18,114 nt of DNA from an uncultured Pirellulaceae bacterium (GCA_934255105.1 CAKQNH010000014.1:1-18114); one strand, 5' to 3'. Counted from the first letter of the stretch, positions 1 to 8,552 are shown. Notes: generated by a model from the letters alone, not told the origin. Numbers and translations are program-made.

Positions 1-70
1 GCTCCTGCCTGATCACGACGCCGATTCAGGGCAGAAGGATGTCTGAAGAACCATATATCAAGGCGCCCAA

Positions 71-163
71 GCATCTGATCGGCGGAGCGATCAGCGACTA
101 TAGCATCTGATCGGCGGAGCGATCAGCGACTGTAGCATCTGATCGGCGGAGCGATCAGCGACT
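71..163. repeat. Tandem array: three identical 29-bp hairpin repeats
   Basis: Three copies of a 29-bp unit start at 71, 103 and 135, with a 32-bp period. The copies are identical over 29 bp and are separated only by the trinucleotides ATA and GTA. Each unit contains a perfect 7-bp inverted repeat, CTGATCG and CGATCAG, around the 6-nt loop GCGGAG (75-94, 107-126, 139-158). The third copy overlaps the last codons and the TGA stop of the minus-strand gene at 155-1255, so the array lies at the 3' end of that transcript. The three hairpins could stabilise or terminate it, though no T-run follows. The 10-mer CGCCCAAGCA occurs on both sides (64-73 and 172-181), which may mark insertion or expansion. 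A CRISPR is excluded because the spacers are only 3 nt. Confidence 0.9.
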
Positions 164-1255
164 GATGGGCACGCCCAAGCAAATGCGGAAGCCGTCGCGC
201 GAGTCTGAGTAGCTCGGCCCCTGGAGCCCCAGCCGGACCGCACAGCGGGCATTGCCGGGGACGTCAAAGTAATTGCCCCCGCGACATACGGGACGCGGGT
301 TCTCGGTCACAACATAGACCTCTTCATGTCCGCCAGTGGGATCGAAGTGGTCGAGCACTACCTCCCATACGCCCCCGCACATGTCCGCCAATCCGAAGCC
401 ATTGCGGCCCCGCTCGCCGTAATGATCTACCGGTGAGACAAAGGCGAAACCGTCACTCCAAGGTGCGTTGGCCAAAGGCCAAATCTTGTTGCGGCCCGGT
501 AGAAAATCGACCGCAGAAATATTCAGTCGCCCTTCGCCGTCGGCCAGATCATTTCCCCACCAGAAGTAGGTGCTTTCGCGACCGCCGCGACACGCATACT
601 CCCACTCCGCCTCCGTAGGCAGGCGAAACACCAAGCCATCGGGCAGCCTGCCAGCAGCTCGCTCACGCTCTGTTAGCCATGCGGCAAAGGCTCGTCCATC
701 ATTCCAGCTCACACACACTACCGGATAGGAACTGCGTAGCGGGAAGCCAAAATTCGGATCGCGCCAGCTCTTATCCTCTCGGGAGATCCAGGGGTGCGGC
801 GGCGCCAGACCGCTAATCTCCCAATCCGGATCGAAAACTTGCGTCTTGCCGCCGGGCTGCTCTGCATCGGTGACGTAGCCGGTCTCCTCCACAAAGCGTC
901 TGAACTGTCCCACGCTGACTTCAGTGCGTCCGATCCAGAACGCATCGCGGACGCGCATTGGCCGCGCGTTGCCCTCGAACGATTCACGGTCAGTTCCCGG
1001 CGTGGCCCCTCCCTCGATCCCAGTTGCCCATGCGCGCTCTTCGGGCGTGCTCCCCATCATGAACTGCCCCGGCTCAATAGCCACCAGCTCTAGACTCACA
1101 TCCTCCCCCAGCTTCAGCAGCACATTCTGCGACCGCGCGGCTGGGTCAGCAGCCACCGCTCGGGCTGTCGCCACTGCGGCCGGGAGTAAGACAAACAAGC
1201 TGAGTGTAATCCGAGCGAGCGAGCCTAGTCGGCCAGAGTTGTGCGATCTCTGCAT
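155..1255 (-). CDS. Secreted SUMF1/FGE-sulfatase-fold protein
   Basis: A complete 366-residue protein. The N-terminus is a signal peptide: basic start, a hydrophobic stretch around residues 16-35 (SLFVLLPAAVA), likely cleaved near AVA-AD. The rest is one formylglycine-generating-enzyme-like (SUMF1) domain: a GQFMMGS opening (64-69), WIGRTEVSVGQFRRF (107-121), YPVVCVSWNDGRAFAAWL (177-194), RLPTEAEWEYACRGG (211-225), GFGLADMCGGVWEV (286-299) and the closing CRGGNYF...DGFRICL (324-360). True formylglycine-generating enzymes carry a pair of active-site cysteines near the C-terminus (around RGGSYxCxxxxC). Here that segment reads RGGNYFDVPGNARC, so the pair is absent and sulfatase activation should not be assumed. 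An export role as a binding or structural domain is more likely, but its function is unknown. The ATG is well supported by AAGAGGA at 1264-1270, 8 nt upstream. The stop lies inside a tandem hairpin repeat. Confidence 0.9.
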   Translation of the reverse strand: MQRSHNSGRLGSLARITLSLFVLLPAAVATARAVAADPAARSQNVLLKLGEDVSLELVAIEPGQFMMGSTPEERAWATGIEGGATPGTDRESFEGNARPMRVRDAFWIGRTEVSVGQFRRFVEETGYVTDAEQPGGKTQVFDPDWEISGLAPPHPWISREDKSWRDPNFGFPLRSSYPVVCVSWNDGRAFAAWLTERERAAGRLPDGLVFRLPTEAEWEYACRGGRESTYFWWGNDLADGEGRLNISAVDFLPGRNKIWPLANAPWSDGFAFVSPVDHYGERGRNGFGLADMCGGVWEVVLDHFDPTGGHEEVYVVTENPRPVCRGGNYFDVPGNARCAVRLGLQGPSYSDSRDGFRICLGVPISR

Positions 1256-1557
1256 GGGCGGGGTCCTCTTGAGGTTATCTAAGCCAGGGTAGGCGCATAA
1301 ATTTGCGCTTGCGATTGTAGGCTCCTAACGAGCGGAGCGCTGTTGCGGCATGGGCATCCACATCCGCAAGTTCTAGATTGCAGGAGTAGGGCAAGCGGAC
1401 ACGGCGCTGCAGTCCAATCTGTGCGTCGAGAACTCTATTGTCAAGTCGTTAATCAGCGAGACTCGAAATTCGGAGCTTTTTCCGGCGGAGTGCCGATCTC
1501 TGCGTCGTAGGAATCGAGTAGGCAGTACCGACGCGGAGCGTCGAGCCACATTGGGGC
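1256..1557. other. 302-bp gap with small hairpins, no gene
   Basis: This is the spacer between the end of the giant secreted-protein gene and the start of the SUMF1-domain gene, both on the minus strand. It holds three short inverted repeats: AGCG/CGCT (1331-1341), CGGC/GCCG (1483-1495) and CGACGC/GCGTCG (1529-1543). The first and last carry the minus-strand core CGCTCCGC, which is also found in the tandem array at 71-163. A 62-codon reading frame here (1373-1561, minus) has no recognisable composition and runs into the giant gene's end, so it is treated as spurious. No convincing -35/-10 pair was found for the downstream gene. Confidence 0.6.
1264..1270 (-). promoter_or_regulatory. Shine-Dalgarno site of the SUMF1-domain gene
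   Basis: On the minus strand the sequence AAGAGGA lies 8 nt before the ATG at 1255. It is one of the two clear ribosome binding sites in the window and fixes this start. Confidence 0.75.
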
Positions 1558-1559
1558 TC
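1529..1559 (-). terminator. Double hairpin right after the giant gene's stop
   Basis: Reading on the minus strand, the TGA stop of the giant gene (1558-1560) runs directly into a stem GAGCC/GGCTC with a 7-nt loop (1543-1559). A second stem, CGACGC/GCGTCG with loop TCC (1529-1543), adjoins it. No run of T follows, so this is not a canonical intrinsic terminator. A role in 3'-end stability or weak termination is inferred from position only. The second stem belongs to the CGCTCCGC-apex hairpin family seen elsewhere in the window. Confidence 0.4.
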
Positions 1560-4500
1560 AACGCGTGGGGACGTTGGCTTCGCGGACCACGGCACCGAGC
1601 TTGTCGTCGAGTACCAAAATGGCCAGTCGCTGTGCAGTGTCTAAGTCAGACGTGCTGAGCGATGCATAGTCGAAATTGCCGTTGAAATCGGTGTAGCCGT
1701 CTTTAAAAAACCGCACCGAGCCATCGTTGTGACGCGCAAACACTTTCACATAGGCTGCGGCGACCGGCTGCCTGCCCGACTGGCTGAGCACCTGCACTCG
1801 TCCCACCGGCTCGGCCACGCTGACCACGAGCGAACTAGCGGTCAACCATACGCTGCGCGAGATGCCCGCCGTCGTGGCTTCTACCAGCACGTTGCGATTG
1901 CGCATGGCTTGCGGCAATACCAGCTTGGCTACAGAGTCGCTGCCGTCGAGCCTGACGGTTTCGCTCAGGTTGGGACGAATGGCAGGGACTGAATCGCTGG
2001 CCTGCGAGACAAACGGGTTGCGACTAAATAGCAGTTCGATATCCATCAAGTAATAGTTGACCTGCATCGATTCCAGGTTGCGATAGCGCACGCTTATCTG
2101 GCCATCGCGAACTTCCATATCCAAGCTAGCGGTGCGAGTTGCTTGCGCGGCCAATTGCTGTTCGCGTGCATCGGTCAGCAAACCTTGTGCGGCCGAATTG
2201 CTCACATCAATTTCGGTTGTCGTTTGAGCGGGAGTACCCGCCAAGAGTTGTTGGTGCTGGTCAACTTGTAGAACGATCTGCGCAAACATGTCCGCCCAGC
2301 GCGGTACGGGATACTCGGCATATCGACGAGCGATCTCGGCAGCATGGTTGTACTCGCCGCGATAGAAATCCAGATAGGCGTCAAAGTAATCGTACTGCAA
2401 CTGTGTTGCCAATGACTGCTGATCAACTTGACCAAACCAGTTCAACGCTTCTTCGATGCGATTTTGCAGTAGCAGGTAGTAGCACAACTGCAGACGTTGA
2501 TCATTGGTGACTTGCGGTTGATGGGCAATGATGTCCAGCAGCGCTAGGTATTGTCGATGCAGGCTGGGGTTGAGTATTACGCGCTCGCGCCCCAGGCGAT
2601 GGATGCGGGCGACGACGAGCGGCTTGTAGTCCAAGTGTTCGTAGCTCATCAGTTGGCGTGGATCGACGTTGACTAGCGGGCTAGCCAGCGCCGCTCCCAG
2701 CCGGGCGACGAAGTCCGGGCGATGATAGATTAATTCTGCAATCGCCGGGGCGTCTGCATGGGTGACCGCATAGGCCCACAGGCTGGGCTCGTATCGTCCA
2801 TTGGCCGATAGTAGCTCGATGACTTGCGAGTAGAAGCTCTTATCCTGCATGCGGAAGGCGATGCGCGACAGGTCGATTCGCTCGAGATTGGCGGATTGCA
2901 GGAAGGCGAGCACTTGGTCGTTGGTCCCCCAGTCGGCCACATAGCTCCAAGTGGTCTCGTCGACCGATTCGGGTTCATCCAGGACGCGATACTTTTGTGC
3001 AGGTGTGTTGGCCAGGTGCGCTGCTTGATTGCTGATCTGTGCGCCGTAATGTGCAAACTCGCCCGCGGTCGGGAAATAGAAAACATACTGGACTTGGCTG
3101 GTGCTATAGGGTGCCAGCTCAATGGCTGTGCTGCGAGTCAGCTTGCTGCCGGCTAGCGGCAGGGAGCCGGCGGGGAGCTGCGTTAATACTTGCACACGCT
3201 GTTGGCCACTGGTTGGATTGGTGACGACTACGCTGGCGCGATAGGGTGTGCCGCGCACCAGCGGAGTGTTGCCCAGTGGACGATTGCTCTCCTGATCCGT
3301 ACTCGGGTTGTTCAAATATATGTCTTGTCCGACCAAGATCGATTTTTGTTCTGGAACTTCGGTTGCGGGAACTCCGGCCGTGGGGACTTCGGGCGTGGGT
3401 TCGATGCTCTCCAGAAATACAACTGCCGCCGCTTCGCTGGCGAATACCAGTTGCTCGTCTTCGATGGCCAGCGAGTGTTTGGGACGCGCCAGCGGCAGAT
3501 CGATAACGGCCAACGCACAGAGGGCTTCAGTGAGAGAACTGGCCGGAAGGTCTAGATCGTGTGGTAGAAAACGCTGGCTGCCACTGCTCAGAAACTCTTG
3601 CCAAAACGCATTGGCTGGAATCAGCCCTGCGGTTTGATGGCTCAATCGCACATGGTAATACTGTGTCTCTGCCCATTCACGAGTCTTGTCCAGGCTTTGG
3701 AAAAAGCTATCCCCGCCAACGGCTAGAGCAGCCCGATCGACGCCGAAAAAGTCTGCGCTGTCTTTATCTTTCAAGCTGCCTAGGGATCTATTCGCTTGGC
3801 TGCGCGAGCGACGCAACTCGACCGCACCGTTGGCTATGGATTGTTGTTTAGCCTCAGCCATGCCACCCATGCCTCCCATGCCACCCGCCTCGCCAGCTTG
3901 CCTGCCAAAGTGGTAGTTGAGCTGGCCGCTTTCATCAGCGTCCAGCAGATTGTCTACGAACTTCGATTCGCTCGACAAGGCGGAACTGAGCAAGGCAATT
4001 TCGAAGCGGCGCTGGCGCGCGGTGGGTGGCATGGGATGAGCCTCTAAATACTCTCGCAACCAGCGTTCGACCCCAGCCTGCCGCGTCGTAATGCGCTCAG
4101 CCAGCAGGATGCGTTCGAGCGTATTGAGTCGTTCCAGACGCCACAGCGGCTCGTATGCTGTCAGCGGTTCTCCCAGCAACCACAAGTCAACTAGTTGCTT
4201 GTCGAGCTTGTTAGCCAACAGCGGTTTTACCACGCGATCAAAGAAGGGACGATCTTGTTGGTAGAGGAAGAAATTCAGTTCATGGCAAGCCATCTCGTTG
4301 TAGTGCGTCTGGCGCTGCTCGTCTGATAGCTCATGCCAGTTGGTGACAAAGCGAAACTTCTCCCATTGCGGATCGGCTAGCAGCGTGCTGTATAGCTGGA
4401 AGACGTCGGCGATAGTCGCATAGGCTTGCAGGCGACGCGTGCGCGGATCACCGAGCAATTTCTTTTCACCAGCCCTGAGCAATTCGACTTTTTGCACCTG

Positions 4501-7500
4501 AGACAAGTGCTGGTCGGCGGGGAAGGCTTCGCGCAGACGTTGGTCTCGCACGGGCAACTTGCCTGCGTCTTGCACGACGCTGCGTGAATCGCTCGACGTG
4601 GGATGCACAACCACTACGCTAATGCTGTTGCGGCCCGCCCAATTGCCCATCGCCACGCTGACATGGCCGTCTACCACCGGCTGGTTGGCCAACAACACCT
4701 GCCCGCCTGCCAGGAAATCGAAACTCTTCCAATCGGGACGCTCTCCCTCGACCAGTCCTTCGGCTTCGCCTTTCATCTGCATGGGCGGCGCAGCGGGCGC
4801 TGCTGAGGCCGGCATGGCATCGCCGGCAACTGCATCCTGCCGCGCGTTTTCAGTCACGGAAACTTCCCAGGGAAAAATCAACACGCTGGGTTGGGATAGA
4901 AGATTGCCAGGGTACTTCTGCGCGTGCTGCCGCTCGAGGATATAGCTATACTCTTCGTCGAGTCGCAGCGACTCGACGTAGTGACTGAGTGCTTCCGGCA
5001 GCGCACGCGCGGCGAGAGGTAGGTGGGGTAGTTGCAATTGTCCGCCGCGCGAGACGCTCGGCAACAGCGCGTTGGCTATCACATGCACCCGCGTCGCAGC
5101 GTCCGCACCATCGATACGTACATTAAGTTGACCGTCTTCGACTTTGGCTTCGCGGATCAATACGGGTTGTGTCGCCGAAGCTTGCAACAATCGGTTAGAC
5201 GCAGCGACCCAGTTCTCATGTCGCGGAGCGTCACCCACGACAATGCGCACTCTCTGTCCAGTGGCGTGATCCTGCAACAGGTAGTCACCTGGCGGCAGGC
5301 CGGCTAAGCGTAGTGAACCTTCGGCCAGAGTGAGGTGCTTCTCCGGATTGGCACTTGGTAGACCATGCCGTAGTTCTACTAGAGTGAACATTTCGCGCGG
5401 GGCAGTCGCGGTGCCGAGCGGCAACTCGAATGTTTCATCTATTCCCAGGTGCGCCGTCGCGGGCCAACTACGATGAAAACGCTGCAGTGAAAATGTAGCC
5501 GCTTGAATGTCGCTCGCAGAGACCGTCATGTTGGTCACGTTCTCGAGCGGCCCCAGGTCGACTTCGCCCGCCGCATCGGTGGCCAACGTAAATTGGTGCG
5601 GGTTGATCAATGGTCGCAACTTCAGAGCCAGTGTGACGGGCATGCGTGCGATGGGTTCACCGTTGCGGCCTAGAGCCACAAGGCGATAGCCCTGCGGCGT
5701 TTGCCGCAGGTAGAAATCACCAATTTGTGCCGAAGCCTGGATGCCGTTGCAATTCAGCACGAAGCTTGAACTGACCGTGTCCGATTGATTGCGACTGCGG
5801 TTGGTGACACGTCCGCTGAGCGCGAGCGACAACTGGGTCAAGCGTTGAGGGACCAAGAATGAGTGCACTAGCTCATCGCCGTCGTCTAGTTCGAGCGCTT
5901 CGATCACCTGAGTCGAACCAACACCGTCGGCGTCGGTTGCCACGATGGTAAGTTTGGCTTGTTCCAGCAGGCGCACGCTGATGGGTCGTCCGTTGCACGT
6001 CAGTCGGGTTCGGATGGCCAAACTGGCCTGGGTGCCGGCTACCAGCGACTGTCGATCGACCATAAAGCCAGTCTGCAGTTGGTACGACTCACTGCGATGC
6101 ACGATGGCCAGTGGCGAAGCGAAGCTATCATGGACCAACAAGATCTGACGCGATACCGTCTGTTCGGCGTAGGGCAGAATGATCTTGCCCTGCTCATCCG
6201 CCGCGAATCTTCGGCCATCGACTTCGATGTGTGCACCGGAAAGCTTGCTCCCCAACTCGTCCAAGATCTCAAATACTTGCCCCGCATCTCCCAAGCGTTC
6301 CAAGGCGACCAAGCGCCCCTTGTGGATTAGGACGCGTGAACGCTGGCCGCCGCCAAGCAAATCCACGACCCATGAGCCGCGTCCGGTAAACTCGGGGAAA
6401 TCGATCTGCTGGGTGTGCCGAAGTTGGGCGGGCTGTGAAAATTTGAGCTGCCGCTGTTGATTGGGTATCAAGCCATCCAAATCGATATCGGTGTTCAGTG
6501 GCTGAGTGTGATTGCGATAATAGTTGAGTAGGTTGATGTCGTATATTTTGACCAACAGTTGATCGACGTTCTTCAATTCAACCTGCAGGCTGACGGCATC
6601 GTCGATCGCAAATTGGTGGGGGTTATGGGGAGCGAAACGCAATTCGACTCGTTCGCGCAGTTCCTTTTGCTCGATGGGGGTGAGCTTGCTATACCAAATG
6701 GCCGAGTCGCCCAGGCCGTACAGGATTTTAGTTTGCGCATAAACGCGATCTAGAAACTCACGCTTTAGATACGGTGCGAAGTCGTCGACGTTGTTGTCGG
6801 TTTGGAAAAAGTGCTCCAGATAGCGGCGAACGAGGTCGCTGTCGTCTCCCATCGCGGGCAGGGTGACTTGCGGCTGCATGGTGAAATTGAGCTGGGCGAG
6901 CGCTCCGCCAATGTTCATTAGCTTGCGTGGCTCGTAGTAGTCTGCGGGCCGCGGCAGTTTCAAGTACTCGATGAACAGGCTGCGATCGAACTTGCCTTCG
7001 CTCAGGTCCAAACGCAGGAGGTTGGCCACGACGAGCGCCTTGAAGCTGTTTTGCGATGGTGGCAGACGCTCGGCCCAATCGAGCAAACGACCTAGATAGC
7101 GGCGCATCTCGGCTTTGTCGCTCAGCGAGGCCCCATCTGCGGGTGCCAGACGTGCAGAGACCGCGCGCACAAAGGTGTCATTCTCTAACAACGTGGGGAC
7201 GAGCGTCGCCAGTTGTTCGAGCTGCTTCAGAGTCAACAGCGCGTGGACGGAGTTGGCACCGAAGCCCGGCGAATCTTTCAGATTCAACTCCTTGGCGATC
7301 GCCTCAACAACTCCCGGTAGATCTGCTCGATCCAATCGCGACAGCACAGATCGCAACTGAGCGACGCTCAATGGTCGCCCTAGCACTAGCCTCAGGGCAC
7401 TTGGCTCGATTTGCGACAGGCTCGGGTCCTGGGCCAGCGATTGCTCGACTAGCCTTTCCAGCGCGATCTGCCCGTTATCGAATTGGACCGGCAGGCTGGC

Positions 7501-7902
7501 CGCTCGGTCGCGCGACGGTGGGGAGTGGCTGAGCTGCAACCCTAGTTCGCGTCTGAGATACTCCAGCGTTTGTTGCGGATGGGTGGCGTATTGCAACAAC
7601 TGCTGCCGCGCCAGCATATTATTTACTTGCTGCGTTGCGCCAAATTTTGTTTGCCAAGCTTCGAGCACGCTCTGGGCCTGGGCGATTTCTCCCGAGGTTT
7701 GGTAGTGCAAAGTGGTGAAGTAGAAGTAGTCCTCGGTGCCGGGGATCAATTCTTCCAGCAGCGGGCGGCGATCTGGGGCTAATGCAAATTTTTCGACAAA
7801 GCCGATCACTTGCTGTGCATGCACGATTTCGCCCCACTGCCCCACTGCGCCAATTGTCACCATTAAAAGAGATTGGACTATCTTAGAGCGAAAGCGCCAC
7901 AT
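1558..7902 (-). CDS. Giant secreted multidomain protein, macroglobulin-like modules
   Basis: The start is set at the ATG at 7902 (2,114 residues) because AGGAG lies 7 nt upstream and a signal peptide follows at once (MWRFRSKIVQSLLMV...VHA-QQ, about 30 residues). The frame stays open 51 codons further upstream, but that part looks non-coding. Residues about 30-400 are helical, repeat-like sequence. About 420-800 contain beta modules resembling alpha-2-macroglobulin MG domains (for example QFAIDDAVSLQVELKNVDQL, and later NGEPIARMPVTLAL). Low-complexity linkers sit near 1025-1042 (Ala/Pro) and 1338-1348 (GGMGGMGGM), and a Val/Pro linker near 1505-1520. A further beta module near 1540-1620 (VVVTNPTSGQQRVQVLTQLP) is followed by TPR-like helices. 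The last 80 residues form a regulatory-type beta domain with FFKDGYTDFNGNFDYASL. No CxEQ thioester, protease motif or membrane span besides the signal peptide is seen. Probably a periplasmic or surface protein; function unknown. Confidence 0.85.
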   Translation of the reverse strand: MWRFRSKIVQSLLMVTIGAVGQWGEIVHAQQVIGFVEKFALAPDRRPLLEELIPGTEDYFYFTTLHYQTSGEIAQAQSVLEAWQTKFGATQQVNNMLARQQLLQYATHPQQTLEYLRRELGLQLSHSPPSRDRAASLPVQFDNGQIALERLVEQSLAQDPSLSQIEPSALRLVLGRPLSVAQLRSVLSRLDRADLPGVVEAIAKELNLKDSPGFGANSVHALLTLKQLEQLATLVPTLLENDTFVRAVSARLAPADGASLSDKAEMRRYLGRLLDWAERLPPSQNSFKALVVANLLRLDLSEGKFDRSLFIEYLKLPRPADYYEPRKLMNIGGALAQLNFTMQPQVTLPAMGDDSDLVRRYLEHFFQTDNNVDDFAPYLKREFLDRVYAQTKILYGLGDSAIWYSKLTPIEQKELRERVELRFAPHNPHQFAIDDAVSLQVELKNVDQLLVKIYDINLLNYYRNHTQPLNTDIDLDGLIPNQQRQLKFSQPAQLRHTQQIDFPEFTGRGSWVVDLLGGGQRSRVLIHKGRLVALERLGDAGQVFEILDELGSKLSGAHIEVDGRRFAADEQGKIILPYAEQTVSRQILLVHDSFASPLAIVHRSESYQLQTGFMVDRQSLVAGTQASLAIRTRLTCNGRPISVRLLEQAKLTIVATDADGVGSTQVIEALELDDGDELVHSFLVPQRLTQLSLALSGRVTNRSRNQSDTVSSSFVLNCNGIQASAQIGDFYLRQTPQGYRLVALGRNGEPIARMPVTLALKLRPLINPHQFTLATDAAGEVDLGPLENVTNMTVSASDIQAATFSLQRFHRSWPATAHLGIDETFELPLGTATAPREMFTLVELRHGLPSANPEKHLTLAEGSLRLAGLPPGDYLLQDHATGQRVRIVVGDAPRHENWVAASNRLLQASATQPVLIREAKVEDGQLNVRIDGADAATRVHVIANALLPSVSRGGQLQLPHLPLAARALPEALSHYVESLRLDEEYSYILERQHAQKYPGNLLSQPSVLIFPWEVSVTENARQDAVAGDAMPASAAPAAPPMQMKGEAEGLVEGERPDWKSFDFLAGGQVLLANQPVVDGHVSVAMGNWAGRNSISVVVVHPTSSDSRSVVQDAGKLPVRDQRLREAFPADQHLSQVQKVELLRAGEKKLLGDPRTRRLQAYATIADVFQLYSTLLADPQWEKFRFVTNWHELSDEQRQTHYNEMACHELNFFLYQQDRPFFDRVVKPLLANKLDKQLVDLWLLGEPLTAYEPLWRLERLNTLERILLAERITTRQAGVERWLREYLEAHPMPPTARQRRFEIALLSSALSSESKFVDNLLDADESGQLNYHFGRQAGEAGGMGGMGGMAEAKQQSIANGAVELRRSRSQANRSLGSLKDKDSADFFGVDRAALAVGGDSFFQSLDKTREWAETQYYHVRLSHQTAGLIPANAFWQEFLSSGSQRFLPHDLDLPASSLTEALCALAVIDLPLARPKHSLAIEDEQLVFASEAAAVVFLESIEPTPEVPTAGVPATEVPEQKSILVGQDIYLNNPSTDQESNRPLGNTPLVRGTPYRASVVVTNPTSGQQRVQVLTQLPAGSLPLAGSKLTRSTAIELAPYSTSQVQYVFYFPTAGEFAHYGAQISNQAAHLANTPAQKYRVLDEPESVDETTWSYVADWGTNDQVLAFLQSANLERIDLSRIAFRMQDKSFYSQVIELLSANGRYEPSLWAYAVTHADAPAIAELIYHRPDFVARLGAALASPLVNVDPRQLMSYEHLDYKPLVVARIHRLGRERVILNPSLHRQYLALLDIIAHQPQVTNDQRLQLCYYLLLQNRIEEALNWFGQVDQQSLATQLQYDYFDAYLDFYRGEYNHAAEIARRYAEYPVPRWADMFAQIVLQVDQHQQLLAGTPAQTTTEIDVSNSAAQGLLTDAREQQLAAQATRTASLDMEVRDGQISVRYRNLESMQVNYYLMDIELLFSRNPFVSQASDSVPAIRPNLSETVRLDGSDSVAKLVLPQAMRNRNVLVEATTAGISRSVWLTASSLVVSVAEPVGRVQVLSQSGRQPVAAAYVKVFARHNDGSVRFFKDGYTDFNGNFDYASLSTSDLDTAQRLAILVLDDKLGAVVREANVPTR

Positions 7903-7909
7903 GGTGGGG

Positions 7910-7914
7910 CTCCT
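7910..7914 (-). promoter_or_regulatory. Shine-Dalgarno site deciding the giant gene's start
   Basis: On the minus strand AGGAG is 7 nt before the ATG at 7902. That ATG is followed immediately by a good signal peptide. Both facts favour 7902 over the earlier in-frame ATG at 8055, which has neither. Confidence 0.75.
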
Positions 7915-8486
7915 GAGAAGCGAATTGGTCGATGCAACTGTGGGTCGGAGCAATTCTGACTGGAGGCTAGACGCTCCACTTTGTGCCGCAGTTCCCGAAA
8001 ATTGACAAAAAGAGCTGCCTATTGCAGTGGATGTGTCAAATGTAGGCCGTAACAAGCACAGCGCAGTTACAGCGCGGGTCTGGAAAGCGTAATTGGCTAC
8101 TCTTGGCTGCTACACCACAGAAGACAGACAATCGTTCATGTTTGTGGATGAGTCGCGAAGAGCCTAGCGGAAGAGAAACGTGTAACACCCTCTCCGCACC
8201 TCGTCAGTTTCGAGGATTCATCGGGATAGGCTCCAAGACAACTCGATCTGCTGGACTAGCCAACTCAGCTACCATTTTGGCCGACAGACTACAGGAGCAG
8301 CAGGCTTTTGGCCGGATCTCGCAGCCAGCCGCTAGCACGTCATTATTTTACAGGTCATTTCTGGTGTCGACCCCTTACTTAACTAACGTCTGGACGAAAT
8401 GTGACAGCCGACGGCGCGGATCAGTAGTCGTGTTCCGTACCGTAACTGCGCTACGCTTGCTAACGGCCAACGCTCTTTGGTAAGGG

Positions 8487-8510
8487 GGCGTTCTCGCTGG
8501 TCAAAACGCC
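8487..8510. repeat. Hairpin in serC upstream region
   Basis: A perfect 6-bp inverted repeat, GGCGTT and AACGCC, around a 12-nt loop, about 130 bp before serC. It could be an operator or part of an RNA leader. No T-run follows it on the plus strand, so a terminator is unlikely. Confidence 0.4.
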
Positions 8511-8552
8511 GCTGGCACTTTCAGCCTTACTGTTCTTCCGTGGTTGGGGCTT

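Noticed and set aside
71..163. Regular repeats resembling a short CRISPR array
   Set aside because: The intervals between the 29-bp units are only 3 nt (ATA, GTA), there are no spacers, and no cas gene is in the window.
1373..1561. 62-codon minus-strand frame after the giant gene
   Set aside because: It overlaps the giant gene's stop and the hairpins there, and its sequence shows no feature of a real small protein.
1558..7902. Classification as a true alpha-2-macroglobulin protease trap
   Set aside because: No CxEQ thioester motif and no recognisable complement-like thioester domain were found; only MG-like modules support the relationship.
7903..8055. 51-residue N-terminal extension of the giant protein
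   Set aside because: The extension is Ser/Thr-rich with no ribosome site, while the internal ATG at 7902 has AGGAG and an immediate signal peptide.
8463..8473. 11-mer ACGGCCAACGC shared between the serC spacer and the ruvB-glnS spacer (12726-12736)
   Set aside because: The match is short, the flanks are unrelated, and a GC-rich 11-mer recurring once is weak evidence for a repeat family.
8103..8483. 126-codon plus-strand open frame in the divergent spacer
   Set aside because: No ribosome site, no motif, no hydrophobic or domain pattern, and a Ser/Arg/Thr-rich composition unlike the neighbouring genes.
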